Below are positions 45,679 to 55,269 of a DNA stretch of 60,635 bases, in pieces. The notes beneath the pieces are model-generated. The model saw only the letters and a list, made by a program, of their open reading frames with translations. It was not told the DNA's origin and ran no database searches. The DNA is from an uncultured Vampirovibrio sp. (lineage in GTDB: Bacteria; Cyanobacteriota; Vampirovibrionia; Gastranaerophilales; Gastranaerophilaceae): contig CAJTXZ010000016.1 of assembly GCA_910583725.1 (NCBI GenBank), positions 1-60,635 on the forward strand. Reading direction: 5' to 3'. A program made the translations under genes and the position numbers. Position 1 is the stretch's first letter, and every line of letters begins with the position of its first letter.

Positions 45679-45728
45679 ATTGTAACAATCGTTATTTTTT
45701 TGACAATATTTTTTATGTTTTGTACTTA
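45679..45728 (+). promoter_or_regulatory. Candidate promoter and operator of the GGDEF/HD-GYP gene
   Basis: A consensus TTGACA at 45700-45705 is followed after 17 nt by a poor -10 (TACTTA). Immediately upstream is ATTGTAACAAT (45679-45689), the same near-palindrome found in the leader at 34799. It could be a regulator site. Confidence 0.35.
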
Positions 45729-45779
45729 AAATATACAAGTGTGGAAGATTAAACTTATTTTAGAAGGTTAAATAATAAA

Positions 45780-47636
45780 GTGAACCCCAATAAAGAAGAA
45801 AACAAATCAGAAAATAATAAAACATCCAAGAAGAAGGAAAGTGTTAGCGAAGTTAAGATTAATTCGGTTTTTTCAAACCCTATTAATGTAAAGACACCAA
45901 TACATGCAAGAACTACCTCAAATAGGCTTTACGGCGGCTATTCAAACCAAAATTTTTCAAAGTTAAATATTAATTATCAGGAAATTTTAAAACTTATAAA
46001 CGAAGCCTTTGCAAATAAGGATGAACTCGGCCAACTGTTTTATTCAATCCATAATGTATTATCAACAAGAATGCAGATAAATTGTTCTGCATTAGGCCTT
46101 GTTAATAAACATTCTAAATGCGTAAACGTAAAATTAATAGATAAGGTGGGCTCAACCTATTCAAGTAAAATAATGCTCACAGATGAAGAAAATCCTGTTG
46201 CAAAATGCATTAACACAAGAAAGATGCAAAGAACACAAGATATCAGTTTTCTAAGCGCCTCATATCTAAATACTTCGCCTATGCTTATATTTCCGCTTGT
46301 TGCGCTTGATGAGTGCCTTGGTGTATATGCTCTTGGCGATTCAAGAGCAGATATGTATACCGACTTATACCAGTTTATTGGAAATTCAATAGGTCTTTTT
46401 GCGCAAACCATAAACCTGCTTGAAATGGTTGAAAAAAATTCAGACACTGATACATTAACAGGTCTTGCAAACCATAAACATCTTCAGGAAGAACTATCAA
46501 AACAAATTCATTTGGCTGAGCAGTCAAATTCCCAATTATCTATTTGTATTTTTGATGTTTCAAATATTTCACAAATAAACAGAGAACTGGGCCATGCCAA
46601 GGGCGATGAAATAATTAAAACCGTTGCCCATAAGATTAAGCAAAACATTAGAAGTACTGATTTTGCAGGCAGATATGGCGGTGATGAAATTGCTGTATTA
46701 ATGCCGAATACACCGCTTGATGAAGCAAGGTATATGGCTGAATATTTATCTTATATCCTATCTTGCGTAATTGTAGATGCTGTTGGCCCGATTAAAGTTT
46801 GCGCCGGAATTGCAGCCTATCCTATAGCCTCTAAAAATCAGGAAAAACTGCTTGTTCTAGCTGAACAGGCTATGTATATTTCTAAAGGTAAATCCTATGA
46901 AACCGGAAACTGCATTGTTGTAACAAGTGAAGATTATAATTTCTGGGATGATAAAGCCCTTAAATGCTTTGCAGAGGTTTTAACTAAAAAACACGCAGAA
47001 ATTGGTGTGGATTTTGAGGAAGAATTAATCAGCAAATTCCATAATGAAAAAATTATCTCAAACAAGCACCTGCTTGATGTTGTAACATCTCTTGCAAGCA
47101 CGATTGATGCTAAAGACCCGTACACAAAAGGCCACTCCACCTTTGTTTCAAGGTATTCTGAGGCTCTTGCAAGGGCAATCAGGCTTCCTGAAGCCGAGGT
47201 TGAAAGGATTAAGCTCGGCGCACTCCTTCATGATATAGGAAAAATTGGTATTCCTGAGAATGTTCTAAAAAAACCCAGCATGCTGACAGATGAAGAATGG
47301 GAAATAATGAAGCAGCACCCTGCAATTGGCGCAGAAAAAGTGCTTGCCCCGAATGAATCCTTAAGGGATTTAATTCCTATGGTTAAATTTCACCACGAAC
47401 ATTACGATGGCACGGGCTATCCCTTTGGGCTTAAAGGTGAAGAAATACCGTTATCAGCAAGAATAGTGTCAATTGCTGATGCTTACCATGCTCTTGTTTC
47501 AGATAGACCCTACAGAAAAGGCCTTGGCGTTGAAAAAGCCTGTGAAATATTAAAGCTTGGCGCAGGCGTTCAGTGGGATAAAGAGCTTGTAAGGCAGTTT
47601 ATTGTTATTGCTCCAAGTTTGTCTACAGAGGTTTAA
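45780..47636 (+). CDS. GAF-GGDEF-HD-GYP signalling protein
   Basis: 618 residues from a GTG start with AGAAGG upstream. Order: a polar N-terminus (1-65), a GAF-like sensor (about 75-215), and a GGDEF cyclase domain (about 225-365) with the active-site motif as GGDEI and the inhibitory RxxD I-site (RSTD) directly before it. A complete HD-GYP phosphodiesterase follows (about 440-605: LLHDIGKIGIPENVLKKP, HHEHYDGTGYPFGLKGEEIP). It can in principle both make and degrade c-di-GMP, or use the GGDEF as a sensor. It has no membrane helix. The last 4 nt overlap the convergent GT-C gene. Confidence 0.93.
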   Translation: MNPNKEENKSENNKTSKKKESVSEVKINSVFSNPINVKTPIHARTTSNRLYGGYSNQNFSKLNINYQEILKLINEAFANKDELGQLFYSIHNVLSTRMQINCSALGLVNKHSKCVNVKLIDKVGSTYSSKIMLTDEENPVAKCINTRKMQRTQDISFLSASYLNTSPMLIFPLVALDECLGVYALGDSRADMYTDLYQFIGNSIGLFAQTINLLEMVEKNSDTDTLTGLANHKHLQEELSKQIHLAEQSNSQLSICIFDVSNISQINRELGHAKGDEIIKTVAHKIKQNIRSTDFAGRYGGDEIAVLMPNTPLDEARYMAEYLSYILSCVIVDAVGPIKVCAGIAAYPIASKNQEKLLVLAEQAMYISKGKSYETGNCIVVTSEDYNFWDDKALKCFAEVLTKKHAEIGVDFEEELISKFHNEKIISNKHLLDVVTSLASTIDAKDPYTKGHSTFVSRYSEALARAIRLPEAEVERIKLGALLHDIGKIGIPENVLKKPSMLTDEEWEIMKQHPAIGAEKVLAPNESLRDLIPMVKFHHEHYDGTGYPFGLKGEEIPLSARIVSIADAYHALVSDRPYRKGLGVEKACEILKLGAGVQWDKELVRQFIVIAPSLSTEV

Positions 47637-49090
47637 AGTTTTACCTTTGCAATGTATGAGCCGAACTCCTCTTTTTCAAACAGAATTTTTACATTGCCGC
47701 TATTATGCAATAAATTTTTAACATAATTAACATGCTCTTTTTTATCAGCATGGTGAGTGAAATAAAACCAAACATTGCCCCTGTATAAATCCTGGTAATT
47801 GTCTGCCGTTATAGAAGAAATCGGTATTGCCTTAACATCTCTCATATTAAAATACCTTAGATAATATATACATGCAGCAAGTGACTCTCCATCGTAAATA
47901 ATCACATCATTTTTCGATATATCATTTCTGATAAGAGACATCATCTCTCTTGATAAACTTTCATGAAAAATTTTTGGGTTAGCAAAGCTTATAAAATATT
48001 TAACATTTAATGCCCTAAAACAAAAAATTAACATTCCAATGATTATAAAACTTCCAGCCTTTGATTTTATTGTATTAAACGCGCATATATCAAGAGGTTT
48101 TGTAATTAACAGAATAATAACGGGAACAAGATAAAGCCCGAGCCTTGCATAGATAGGATAGAAATGCAGCATTGAAAATGCCAGCGCTGTTGATACAATA
48201 AACAAAAGTAAAATTCCGCCTTCTTTTTTGCTCTTAATAAATAAGAATATTCCAATCAGAGAGAGCGCTGAAGCTAAAATAAAATTATTATTTGGTGCAA
48301 ATATATATTCAAAAAAAGGCTGAATGAAATCTTTTAAAATACCTGTATTTATTGATAAATATCCAGGATTCCAGGTGTTTGAAAAATATTTAAGCATTAT
48401 TTTTTTACTTGGAAGAAGGTAGATAAGATAATAAGGCAAGGCGCACAATGTAAATGTTGTTGCTATGTAAAAAATTTGCTTTAGCGATTCTTTTTTATTT
48501 TTATACAATAAATAGAATAAAAACGCCGTTAAAATAATCGGCGCAGGCATGGAAAATAAAAACAGCGCAAAGAATACAAAACCTGTTAAAATGCACTTTT
48601 TAACCGAGATGGATTCTAGGTTAATTCTTTCAAGATAAAGAATGGCAATAATGGTTGCAAAAACTTCAACAGAGTATTGTTTAAAATCCTGGCCGTACCG
48701 TATAAGCTGTAAATTAACGGCAAATAAAAAGTTAGCCGTTAATATTGACCAACGTTTGTCCAGAGTTTTTTTGGACAAAAAATAAAAAGCAAATATGGAT
48801 AATATGCTGCAAATATAGGGAATGAGCCTGAAAATACTCTCCTTTGCTCCAAAAACAGAAGTTAAAAGTTTGCTTGAAACCATAAAAAGAAACGGTGCGC
48901 ATTGAACATAATCCAACGGTTTTAAAAATAATCCAAAGATATTTCTATCCATTACATTTAAAGCTAGTGCTGCCTCATCATACCAAAATGATTTATCGTA
49001 ACAATAAGCTGCTGCCCTTAAAATAATTCCAAGACAAATTATGCAAGCGATACCAGAAATATAAAAATATTTATTATTTTTTTTAATCAT
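47633..49090 (-). CDS. GT-C membrane glycosyltransferase, third of three tandem paralogues
   Basis: 485 residues, about 11 membrane helices, ArnT/PMT-like. The Asp-Glu motif after the first helix (FWYDEAALALN, D38-E39) is the usual catalytic/metal site of GT-C enzymes, which move sugars from polyprenyl-phosphate donors on the periplasmic side. A soluble C-terminal domain follows the helices (about 385-485). It shares the N-terminal signature, LDYVQCAPFLF and the plan with the two genes upstream. AAGGAG precedes the ATG. It ends the minus-strand run that begins with the GT2 at 53091. Confidence 0.82.
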   Translation of the reverse strand: MIKKNNKYFYISGIACIICLGIILRAAAYCYDKSFWYDEAALALNVMDRNIFGLFLKPLDYVQCAPFLFMVSSKLLTSVFGAKESIFRLIPYICSILSIFAFYFLSKKTLDKRWSILTANFLFAVNLQLIRYGQDFKQYSVEVFATIIAILYLERINLESISVKKCILTGFVFFALFLFSMPAPIILTAFLFYLLYKNKKESLKQIFYIATTFTLCALPYYLIYLLPSKKIMLKYFSNTWNPGYLSINTGILKDFIQPFFEYIFAPNNNFILASALSLIGIFLFIKSKKEGGILLLFIVSTALAFSMLHFYPIYARLGLYLVPVIILLITKPLDICAFNTIKSKAGSFIIIGMLIFCFRALNVKYFISFANPKIFHESLSREMMSLIRNDISKNDVIIYDGESLAACIYYLRYFNMRDVKAIPISSITADNYQDLYRGNVWFYFTHHADKKEHVNYVKNLLHNSGNVKILFEKEEFGSYIAKVKL

Positions 49091-49208
49091 TTGGACTCCT
49101 TATAGCACTACGTGCTTATACTTTCAGAATTGTTTAAACATATTCATTATATGCTTTTATCTTTTTTGTATTGTTAGCAGACATTTAGGATTAAAAGGCA
49201 AATGCTTG

Positions 49209-50759
49209 TTATTGTCCCAAGTTTGTTGTTTGAGTCCTGAAATGCACAAAACGTACACCTTTGCCTGTTTTCTTTTGAATAACAATTTCATCAAAGAGAA
49301 TCAACGGCTTTTTTTCAATAAACCATTTATTAATAACATCGGTATAGCTCGCATTGCTTTTTTCTTTATAATCATATTGATAAAGCCAGTAATCCTTGTC
49401 ATTAGGCAGATTATCTAAAATTTCAGTTACTTTGGAAACACCATATTCCTTTAAAATTATCACTTCATCAGAATTAATATTAAAACGTCTTAAATAGTAA
49501 TAAAACGGTGGTTTATACCATTCATCGGTTAAGATTTGCGTTTTTTGCCCGGTTTTAATTAATGCTATATTTTCTATAAATTGCCTGTAAAAATATCCAT
49601 TACAAAATATATCCTTATTAAGAAAGCTTTTTAAATAATTAATGCAGTTTAACCTGAAATAAAAACAAAAAAGAACCAGGAAAAACAAGTTCAAAATTGC
49701 AGCAGCTTTATTGCATATAATTTTTTTGAAGTTTAAATTTATTCTATCAAGCGGCTTTGTCATTACTAAAATAAACAAAGGCAGAACATAAAGCCCAATC
49801 CTTTCATACAGAGGGTATATATGCATAATAGACAATAATACGGCTGATAATAGTATAAAAAGAATAATCGCCGATGTTTTTGTTTTATTTTTATAGGTAT
49901 AAAATAAACCTGCAATTGTTAAAATTAATGGCGGTATGGCGTTATAGTTTGGATAAAACATATAATTATAAAAATGCGAAATATAATGTTTAATTGTGAT
50001 ATAGTTTAAAGGAACAGATGTATAAAGGGTTTTCCAGTAAAAACACTCAAGCATCATCTTTCTGTTTGGGGCAAGGTATATAAAGTAATAAGGTAAAGAA
50101 AGCAATAAAAAGGGCAGTGAAATAAAAAATATTTGTTTTAGCGCGCATTTTGGCGATAAAAAACTATTATTTAGAAGAATATAAAGTGTAAAAGCTGCTA
50201 AAATAACAGCACTTGGCATTGAAAATAAAAACATAACAAAAAATAAAATTCCGATAATGAGACAATGCTTTATACTAATATCTTTGATGTCAAGTTTTGA
50301 TAAATATAAGATGGTAAGAATTGTTATTAAAACCTCAAGCGAGTATTGTTTAAACTCATGACTGTAATATATGAGGCGGTAATTTGTGCAAAAAATATAA
50401 TTTGCAACTAAAATTGTCCATTTCTTTTCTAAAACCGATTTTGATAAAATATAAAACACAAATAAGGAAGCTATTCCAAACACCAGAGGTAAAAACCTGA
50501 AAACAAACTCGCTATCCCCGAATGTCTGTACCATAAATTTATTTAAGGTAATAAAAAGAAACGGTGCACATTGCACATAATCAAGAGCTCTTGTGAATAA
50601 ATCAAAAAGGCCTCTGTCCATTAAATTTAAAGCAAGTGCAGAATCATCATGCCAAAATGACCTGTTATAAATGTATGCCTGTATTCTAAGAATAACTCCA
50701 ATGCAAATTATACAGATAATGCTTGCAATGTAAGTATATTTTTGCAATTGTTTAAACAT
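49209..50759 (-). CDS. GT-C membrane glycosyltransferase, second of three tandem paralogues
   Basis: 516 residues, same plan as its neighbours: the first helix, then FWHDDSALALNLMD with D38-D39 in place of the D-E of the other two, LDYVQCAPFLF, about 11 helices and a C-terminal soluble domain. The acidic pair is kept, so activity is plausible; the Asp for Glu change may alter acceptor or donor. It lies 42 nt downstream of the first paralogue and 118 nt before the third. Substrates are unknown. Confidence 0.8.
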   Translation of the reverse strand: MFKQLQKYTYIASIICIICIGVILRIQAYIYNRSFWHDDSALALNLMDRGLFDLFTRALDYVQCAPFLFITLNKFMVQTFGDSEFVFRFLPLVFGIASLFVFYILSKSVLEKKWTILVANYIFCTNYRLIYYSHEFKQYSLEVLITILTILYLSKLDIKDISIKHCLIIGILFFVMFLFSMPSAVILAAFTLYILLNNSFLSPKCALKQIFFISLPFLLLSLPYYFIYLAPNRKMMLECFYWKTLYTSVPLNYITIKHYISHFYNYMFYPNYNAIPPLILTIAGLFYTYKNKTKTSAIILFILLSAVLLSIMHIYPLYERIGLYVLPLFILVMTKPLDRINLNFKKIICNKAAAILNLFFLVLFCFYFRLNCINYLKSFLNKDIFCNGYFYRQFIENIALIKTGQKTQILTDEWYKPPFYYYLRRFNINSDEVIILKEYGVSKVTEILDNLPNDKDYWLYQYDYKEKSNASYTDVINKWFIEKKPLILFDEIVIQKKTGKGVRFVHFRTQTTNLGQ

Positions 50760-50801
50760 TTAGGCCTCTTTGCATTTTGCTTATTTACCTTGTAATGCAA
50801 T

Positions 50802-52280
50802 TTAGAGCTTTATATGCATTAAAAATGAACCGTTGATATTGTATTCTTCAAGAACTTCCTTATCTTTTGCCCAATCTTTAATGAAGGATAGAACAGGCAT
50901 CTTTACATAGTCATTTGCGTAATAAAACCAATAAGTATACCCCTTTGGTAACTGGTTTAATAAATTTGTATAAAATTCTTTAGAATAGTGAGTAAGATTT
51001 ATCTGTATAAAATTATCAGCATGCATTTGGGCTCTATCTGAATAATATGCATAAATGGAATTTGAAGCGTCATTGTACACTAAGACTTCATCTGGCAGAA
51101 ATTTTTTGCTCATAATTTCCATTATTGCCCTGCCGTCTTTTTTATTTGATGCAAAAGAGTTGAGAGTTAATGAATTTTGGAAATACGAAAGATTGTATGC
51201 GCTAAAAAACAATAAAAAACAAATTATAGAAAATATTTTTGCTGCCTTATGCCTTACAAAATTTATTTCAAGAGGTTTCAATATGCAGATAAGAAAAGGC
51301 ACAATAATGTAAATTGAAACCCTGTTTTTTATGGGAAAAATATTGAAGAACGATGCTGCAAACGCCAAGGTTAACGTCCAGACAAGTAATTGCGGTAATT
51401 TTTCTTTATTTTTTACAAGAAGTATAAAACCCCATACTAAAAGTATGGCGCCAAATAATACTAAATTCTCCTGTTCGAACAGATAATGAAGATTTTCTCT
51501 TAAAAGAGGAATTATATTTAATGGGTTATAATTTAAAAAACCGCTCTCCCATTGGTCAAGGAAATTTTTAAACATAAGCTTCTTTGTAGGAAGCAAATTA
51601 TAGAAATAATATACGGGTCCGATTATCAAAAATGGAATAACAAAACCAAAAATATTCATGTATTTGTTTTTATTAAATGGTTTTAGGTTGTATAAAACAA
51701 AACCTCCGACTGCAAACATTACCGGCATGGAAAACAAAAACAGGGCAAAAAATACTATACCTGACAAGATAGCTTTTTTAAAGTTGATTTTGTCTAAATC
51801 TATCTTGTTTAAGATAAGTAATGCTAACATAAACAACAATATATCTGATGCATATTGCTTAAACTCTTCTGCAAAATAAATCAATCTGTAGTTAATTGCA
51901 AATAAAAAATTTGCAATTAAAAGTAAAAGTTTAGAGTTTAAAAGTTTTTTTGAAAAGATATAAAATACATATATAGAACAAAAAGAAGCGACTAATGGCA
52001 ATATCCTTAGCGTATTTTCACTCAGCCCGAATACCATAACTATAAGCTTTGTCAGCATCATAAACAATGGCGGTGCACTTTGAACATGTTCAAGCGGAAA
52101 GAAAAATCCCCATATGTTTCTATGTATAATATTAATGGCCAATGAGCATTCATCAAGCCACAAAGGCAAATTCATAAGATATGCCTTAAGCCTCATAAAG
52201 ATTGCAATTATAAAAATTAACGCCAGCACAATGTGATATAGTTTGTATTTTTGTATTATATTTTTGAGGTTATCAGTCAT
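50802..52280 (-). CDS. GT-C membrane glycosyltransferase, first of three tandem paralogues
   Basis: 492 residues, about 11 helices. The motif reads LWLDECSLAINII (D43-E44), followed by LEHVQSAPPLFMMLTKL, aligned with LDYVQCAPFLF in the other two. A soluble C-terminal domain contains a tyrosine/aspartate-rich part (YNDASNSIYAYYSDRAQMHA). It is 16 nt downstream of the lipid-phosphate sugar synthase-like GT2 gene, which may make its donor. Three diverged copies suggest successive additions of sugars to one glycan. Confidence 0.82.
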   Translation of the reverse strand: MTDNLKNIIQKYKLYHIVLALIFIIAIFMRLKAYLMNLPLWLDECSLAINIIHRNIWGFFFPLEHVQSAPPLFMMLTKLIVMVFGLSENTLRILPLVASFCSIYVFYIFSKKLLNSKLLLLIANFLFAINYRLIYFAEEFKQYASDILLFMLALLILNKIDLDKINFKKAILSGIVFFALFLFSMPVMFAVGGFVLYNLKPFNKNKYMNIFGFVIPFLIIGPVYYFYNLLPTKKLMFKNFLDQWESGFLNYNPLNIIPLLRENLHYLFEQENLVLFGAILLVWGFILLVKNKEKLPQLLVWTLTLAFAASFFNIFPIKNRVSIYIIVPFLICILKPLEINFVRHKAAKIFSIICFLLFFSAYNLSYFQNSLTLNSFASNKKDGRAIMEIMSKKFLPDEVLVYNDASNSIYAYYSDRAQMHADNFIQINLTHYSKEFYTNLLNQLPKGYTYWFYYANDYVKMPVLSFIKDWAKDKEVLEEYNINGSFLMHIKL

Positions 52281-52296
52281 CTTGTACCTTGATATG

Positions 52297-53091
52297 TTAA
52301 TTTGCTTTATAATAATAATTTAAATCTGAATTAACATCTAATTTTTTTGCGCCCTTTTTAAAAATTTTGGATTTATATATTCCAAGGCGGGCAAGAAAAT
52401 AGCCTAAACTTACACCGAGGACTCCAAAACCGTATTTTGTTGAGCGTTTGAAATTAATAGAGCTTGCTTCGGGGAAATACTTCGTAGGGCAAGAAGTTTC
52501 ACCAATATTATAGCCATAATAATAGATTAGTGCAAGCATTTCATTGTCAAAAATAAAATCATCATCACATTCAGCTAATGGCAGATTTTCCAGTATTTCT
52601 CTGCTAAATGCTCTAAAACCCGTATGATATTCGGATAATTTCTGCCCCATAAAAAAGTTTTGGAAAAATGTTAAAAATTTGTTACAAATAAATTTATATA
52701 ATGGCATGCCGCCTTTAAGCGCGCTGTTATTCAGCATCCTTGAAGCAATAACGGCATCATATTCGCCAAATGCAATCATAGAGGCCATTGCAGGAATCAA
52801 CTTTGGTGTATATTGATAATCAGGATGTAGCATTATTACAATGTCTGCATCCTCCTTTAGAGCTGCCGTATAGCAGGATTTTTGGTTTCCCCCGTAGCCT
52901 CTGTTTTCATTGTGCACTATGGTTGTTATGTTAAGTCTTTTTGATACTTCTTTTGTGTTATCTAATGAATTATCATCAACTAAAATAACCTTATCAACAA
53001 AATCTTTATAAATTTCATTATAAGTGATTTCAAGTGTTTTCTCTGCATTATATGCAGGCATTATTACAACAATTTTCTTTCCGTTTATCAT
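52297..53091 (-). CDS. GT2 glycosyltransferase, polyprenyl-phosphate sugar synthase-like
   Basis: 264 residues from ATG 53091 (MINGKKIVVIMPAYNAEKTL), chosen because the family starts there; the frame is open 19 codons further and no SD is visible. GT-A features are VDDNSLDNTKEV and the late acidic motif MLHPDYQY. The acceptor-loop region has YHTGFRAFSREILENLP, as in DPM1/GtrB relatives, and a poorly hydrophobic C-terminus. It probably transfers a sugar from a nucleotide donor to polyprenyl phosphate on the cytoplasmic side, supplying the three GT-C enzymes just downstream. Confidence 0.85.
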   Translation of the reverse strand: MINGKKIVVIMPAYNAEKTLEITYNEIYKDFVDKVILVDDNSLDNTKEVSKRLNITTIVHNENRGYGGNQKSCYTAALKEDADIVIMLHPDYQYTPKLIPAMASMIAFGEYDAVIASRMLNNSALKGGMPLYKFICNKFLTFFQNFFMGQKLSEYHTGFRAFSREILENLPLAECDDDFIFDNEMLALIYYYGYNIGETSCPTKYFPEASSINFKRSTKYGFGVLGVSLGYFLARLGIYKSKIFKKGAKKLDVNSDLNYYYKAN

Positions 53092-53142
53092 ATTTAAACA
53101 ATACACTATATGATTGTGATTTGGCAAAAAGTTTAAAAAACT

Positions 53143-53171
53143 TTGCAAATATAAAAAATAAACTATATAAT
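53143..53171 (+). promoter_or_regulatory. Candidate leaderless promoter of the TPR gene at 53179
   Basis: TTGCAA (53143-53148), 17-nt spacer, TATAAT (53166-53171), then 7 nt to the ATG. Transcription should start at the start codon; no SD is present. Confidence 0.5.
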
Positions 53172-53178
53172 TATTCTT

Positions 53179-54861
53179 ATGAAAGATGAACCAAACAATG
53201 CAATATATTATATAAGAAAATCCTTTGAGTTAAAGAATTTAAAGCTTTACAAAGAAGCAGTGGAAATGTTGTATAAAGCCCTAAGCTGTGATGATATCGG
53301 GGATAAAAATATTGAAATCATAGCACAAATCGGCGACTTGTATATGCTTCTAAAAAATTATGACAGAGCAGTCGAACAATATGAGAAAGTATTAGATAAT
53401 GACGATTCCCATATGCACAGCCTAAGACAGCTTTGTGAGATTTATTTTATTTTGCAAAAATATACAAAAGCTCTGGATATAGCAAAAGACCTGTGCTCAA
53501 AATTTCCTTCGGAAGATAATTATGTTAATTATTTCAGAGTTTTGTTTAAGCTGAATCTTTTTGATGAAATCAAATCTCTTTACGAAGATTTAAAAGATAA
53601 AGCTCTCGAGAATGATGAGATAATGTATATTGTTTCAAAGACAGATTATTCTAATAGATTTGCACTATTAGAAAAAATCATTGCAATCAATCCTGATAGA
53701 ATTGAAGCAATGGTTGATTTAGGTATTCTGTGTTTTGAAAAATCGGACTTTGAATATGCAAAAAATCTCTTTGAAAAGGTAATAATGAATCAGGATAATC
53801 CTGTCGCATATTATTATCTTGGTTTGATATCAGGCAATAAAAATGAACATACAACAGCCATAGATTATTTTTTAAAAGCCATAAAATATGATAAAACAAG
53901 CACGTATAATTATTATTTTGAGCTTGCAAAGGCTTATTGTGATATAAATTGGCTAAATGAAGCTCATATTGCCCTTTTAAGGTCTCTCAGTATCCTATCT
54001 GCAACTACACCATATGCGGATTCGGTGGATGAACACTATCTGCTTCTTGCCTGGATTTATTCAAAGAAAAATGACAATAAGAATGCCATTTTAAACCTTA
54101 ATATGATAGAGTCTAATTCAAATATTTATAATAAGGCTCAAATACTTAAAAACGTTCTTAAATTCAATGAAGGCAATATAATAGAAGCAAAACAAGGTCT
54201 TGAAAAGCTGTATGAAACAAATAAAGATAATTCTATGCTTTACTCAACCCTTGGGGAAATATATAAAGAGTTAAAGCTTTACAAAAAAGGCGTAGAGATT
54301 TACAAGGCAGGACTTGCGGCTTTTCCTGAATCTTTTAATTTTTTATCGGAACTTATTGATATCTTGATTGACAATAAGGAGTATGAAGAAGCTAAAGATT
54401 ATGCAGTTCGCTTTTTGGAAAAATATCCTGAATGCCCAAGTGCCTGCAACTCTCTTGCAAGAATTTATTATAGACAAAAAAAATATGATGAAGCCCTCTC
54501 TGAGCTTCGAAAACTCACAGAACTTGATAAAAACAATGCAGAAGCTTATTATTTTACAGGGCTTATCTTAAACGACACCGAGAAACCAAACGAGGCAATA
54601 AAAAGCCTGACTGCAGCATTAAATTTAAATCCCACAAAGGCAAAATATTATGCCCAGAGTGCGCGGGCGCATAGTTTAATAAAACAATATAAAGATGCAA
54701 TGCTTTTTATAAAAGAAGCCATAGAGCTTGCGCCCGAAGAAATTTCATTTAAAAAACAAGCTTTGCTTATTGCAAAAGAATTAGGCAGCAAGGACGATGA
54801 AATTTTTTATGAAAACCTTGTAAAAAACAGTGAGAATATATTAAAACTTGAAAGAAAATAA
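53179..54861 (+). CDS. Large TPR-repeat protein
   Basis: 560 residues made almost wholly of TPR units (about 14), for example YKEAVEMLYKALSCDDIGDK, ALDIAKDLCSKFPSEDNYVN, YYYLGLISGNKNEHTTAIDY, SLARIYYRQKKYDEALSELR, YFTGLILNDTEKPNEAIKSL. No signal peptide or catalytic domain. TPR proteins next to glycan clusters often organise assembly or export, or are O-linked transferases, but no OGT catalytic part is present. It is divergent from the GT2/GT-C operon with about 90 nt between. Confidence 0.85.
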   Translation: MKDEPNNAIYYIRKSFELKNLKLYKEAVEMLYKALSCDDIGDKNIEIIAQIGDLYMLLKNYDRAVEQYEKVLDNDDSHMHSLRQLCEIYFILQKYTKALDIAKDLCSKFPSEDNYVNYFRVLFKLNLFDEIKSLYEDLKDKALENDEIMYIVSKTDYSNRFALLEKIIAINPDRIEAMVDLGILCFEKSDFEYAKNLFEKVIMNQDNPVAYYYLGLISGNKNEHTTAIDYFLKAIKYDKTSTYNYYFELAKAYCDINWLNEAHIALLRSLSILSATTPYADSVDEHYLLLAWIYSKKNDNKNAILNLNMIESNSNIYNKAQILKNVLKFNEGNIIEAKQGLEKLYETNKDNSMLYSTLGEIYKELKLYKKGVEIYKAGLAAFPESFNFLSELIDILIDNKEYEEAKDYAVRFLEKYPECPSACNSLARIYYRQKKYDEALSELRKLTELDKNNAEAYYFTGLILNDTEKPNEAIKSLTAALNLNPTKAKYYAQSARAHSLIKQYKDAMLFIKEAIELAPEEISFKKQALLIAKELGSKDDEIFYENLVKNSENILKLERK

Positions 54862-55191
54862 TACCGCTGCAGCTGATGCCAAAGGTATAATATTCTTAAA
54901 ACCACGCAGGGTTTATTGGCTATTATAAAATTGTTAAAAAATTTTGTACTTTTAAATGTTTTTATGTTAAAATTATGCCAAAGAGCAAGTGGCTTCTTAA
55001 CTTAAATTTATGCACTTTGAAAACCAATACCAAGAATCATAATTCAGCCCAAATGACACCATTTTATCTAAAGTTCTATAATGGAAATGATGATAATCCT
55101 GAAAATATTTATTCGCTGAATTAATTAATCAAACTTTAAATAAAAGTTGTATAAAAGTTACTCTCTTTTAGACTAAATGTAAATATAATAT
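54862..55191. other. Intergenic, no supported gene
   Basis: AT-rich stretch between the TPR gene and tRNA-Arg. A 23-codon frame near 55055 (ending NPENIYSLN) has no ribosome-binding site and is not called. The tRNA promoter could not be placed with confidence: a TATAAT at 55184 is too close to the mature 5' end. Confidence 0.6.
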
Positions 55192-55265
55192 GCGCCTGTA
55201 GCTCAGCTGGATAGAGTGTTTGGCTACGAACCAAAAGGTCGGGGGTTCGAATCCCTCCAGGCGCG
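55192..55265 (+). tRNA. tRNA-Arg (ACG)
   Basis: Complete cloverleaf: acceptor GCGCCUG/CAGGCGC, D arm GCUC...GAGU, anticodon stem UUUGG/CCAAA with loop CUACGAA (anticodon ACG), T stem GGGGG/UCCCU-like with loop UUCGAAU, discriminator G. No encoded CCA. A truncated integrase ends 4 nt beyond its 3' end, in the convergent orientation typical of elements inserted at a tRNA 3' end. Confidence 0.95.
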
Positions 55266-55269
55266 AAAC

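Noticed and set aside
55184..55189. TATAAT as promoter of tRNA-Arg
   Set aside because: It ends 2 nt before the mature 5' end, so transcription would begin inside the tRNA.
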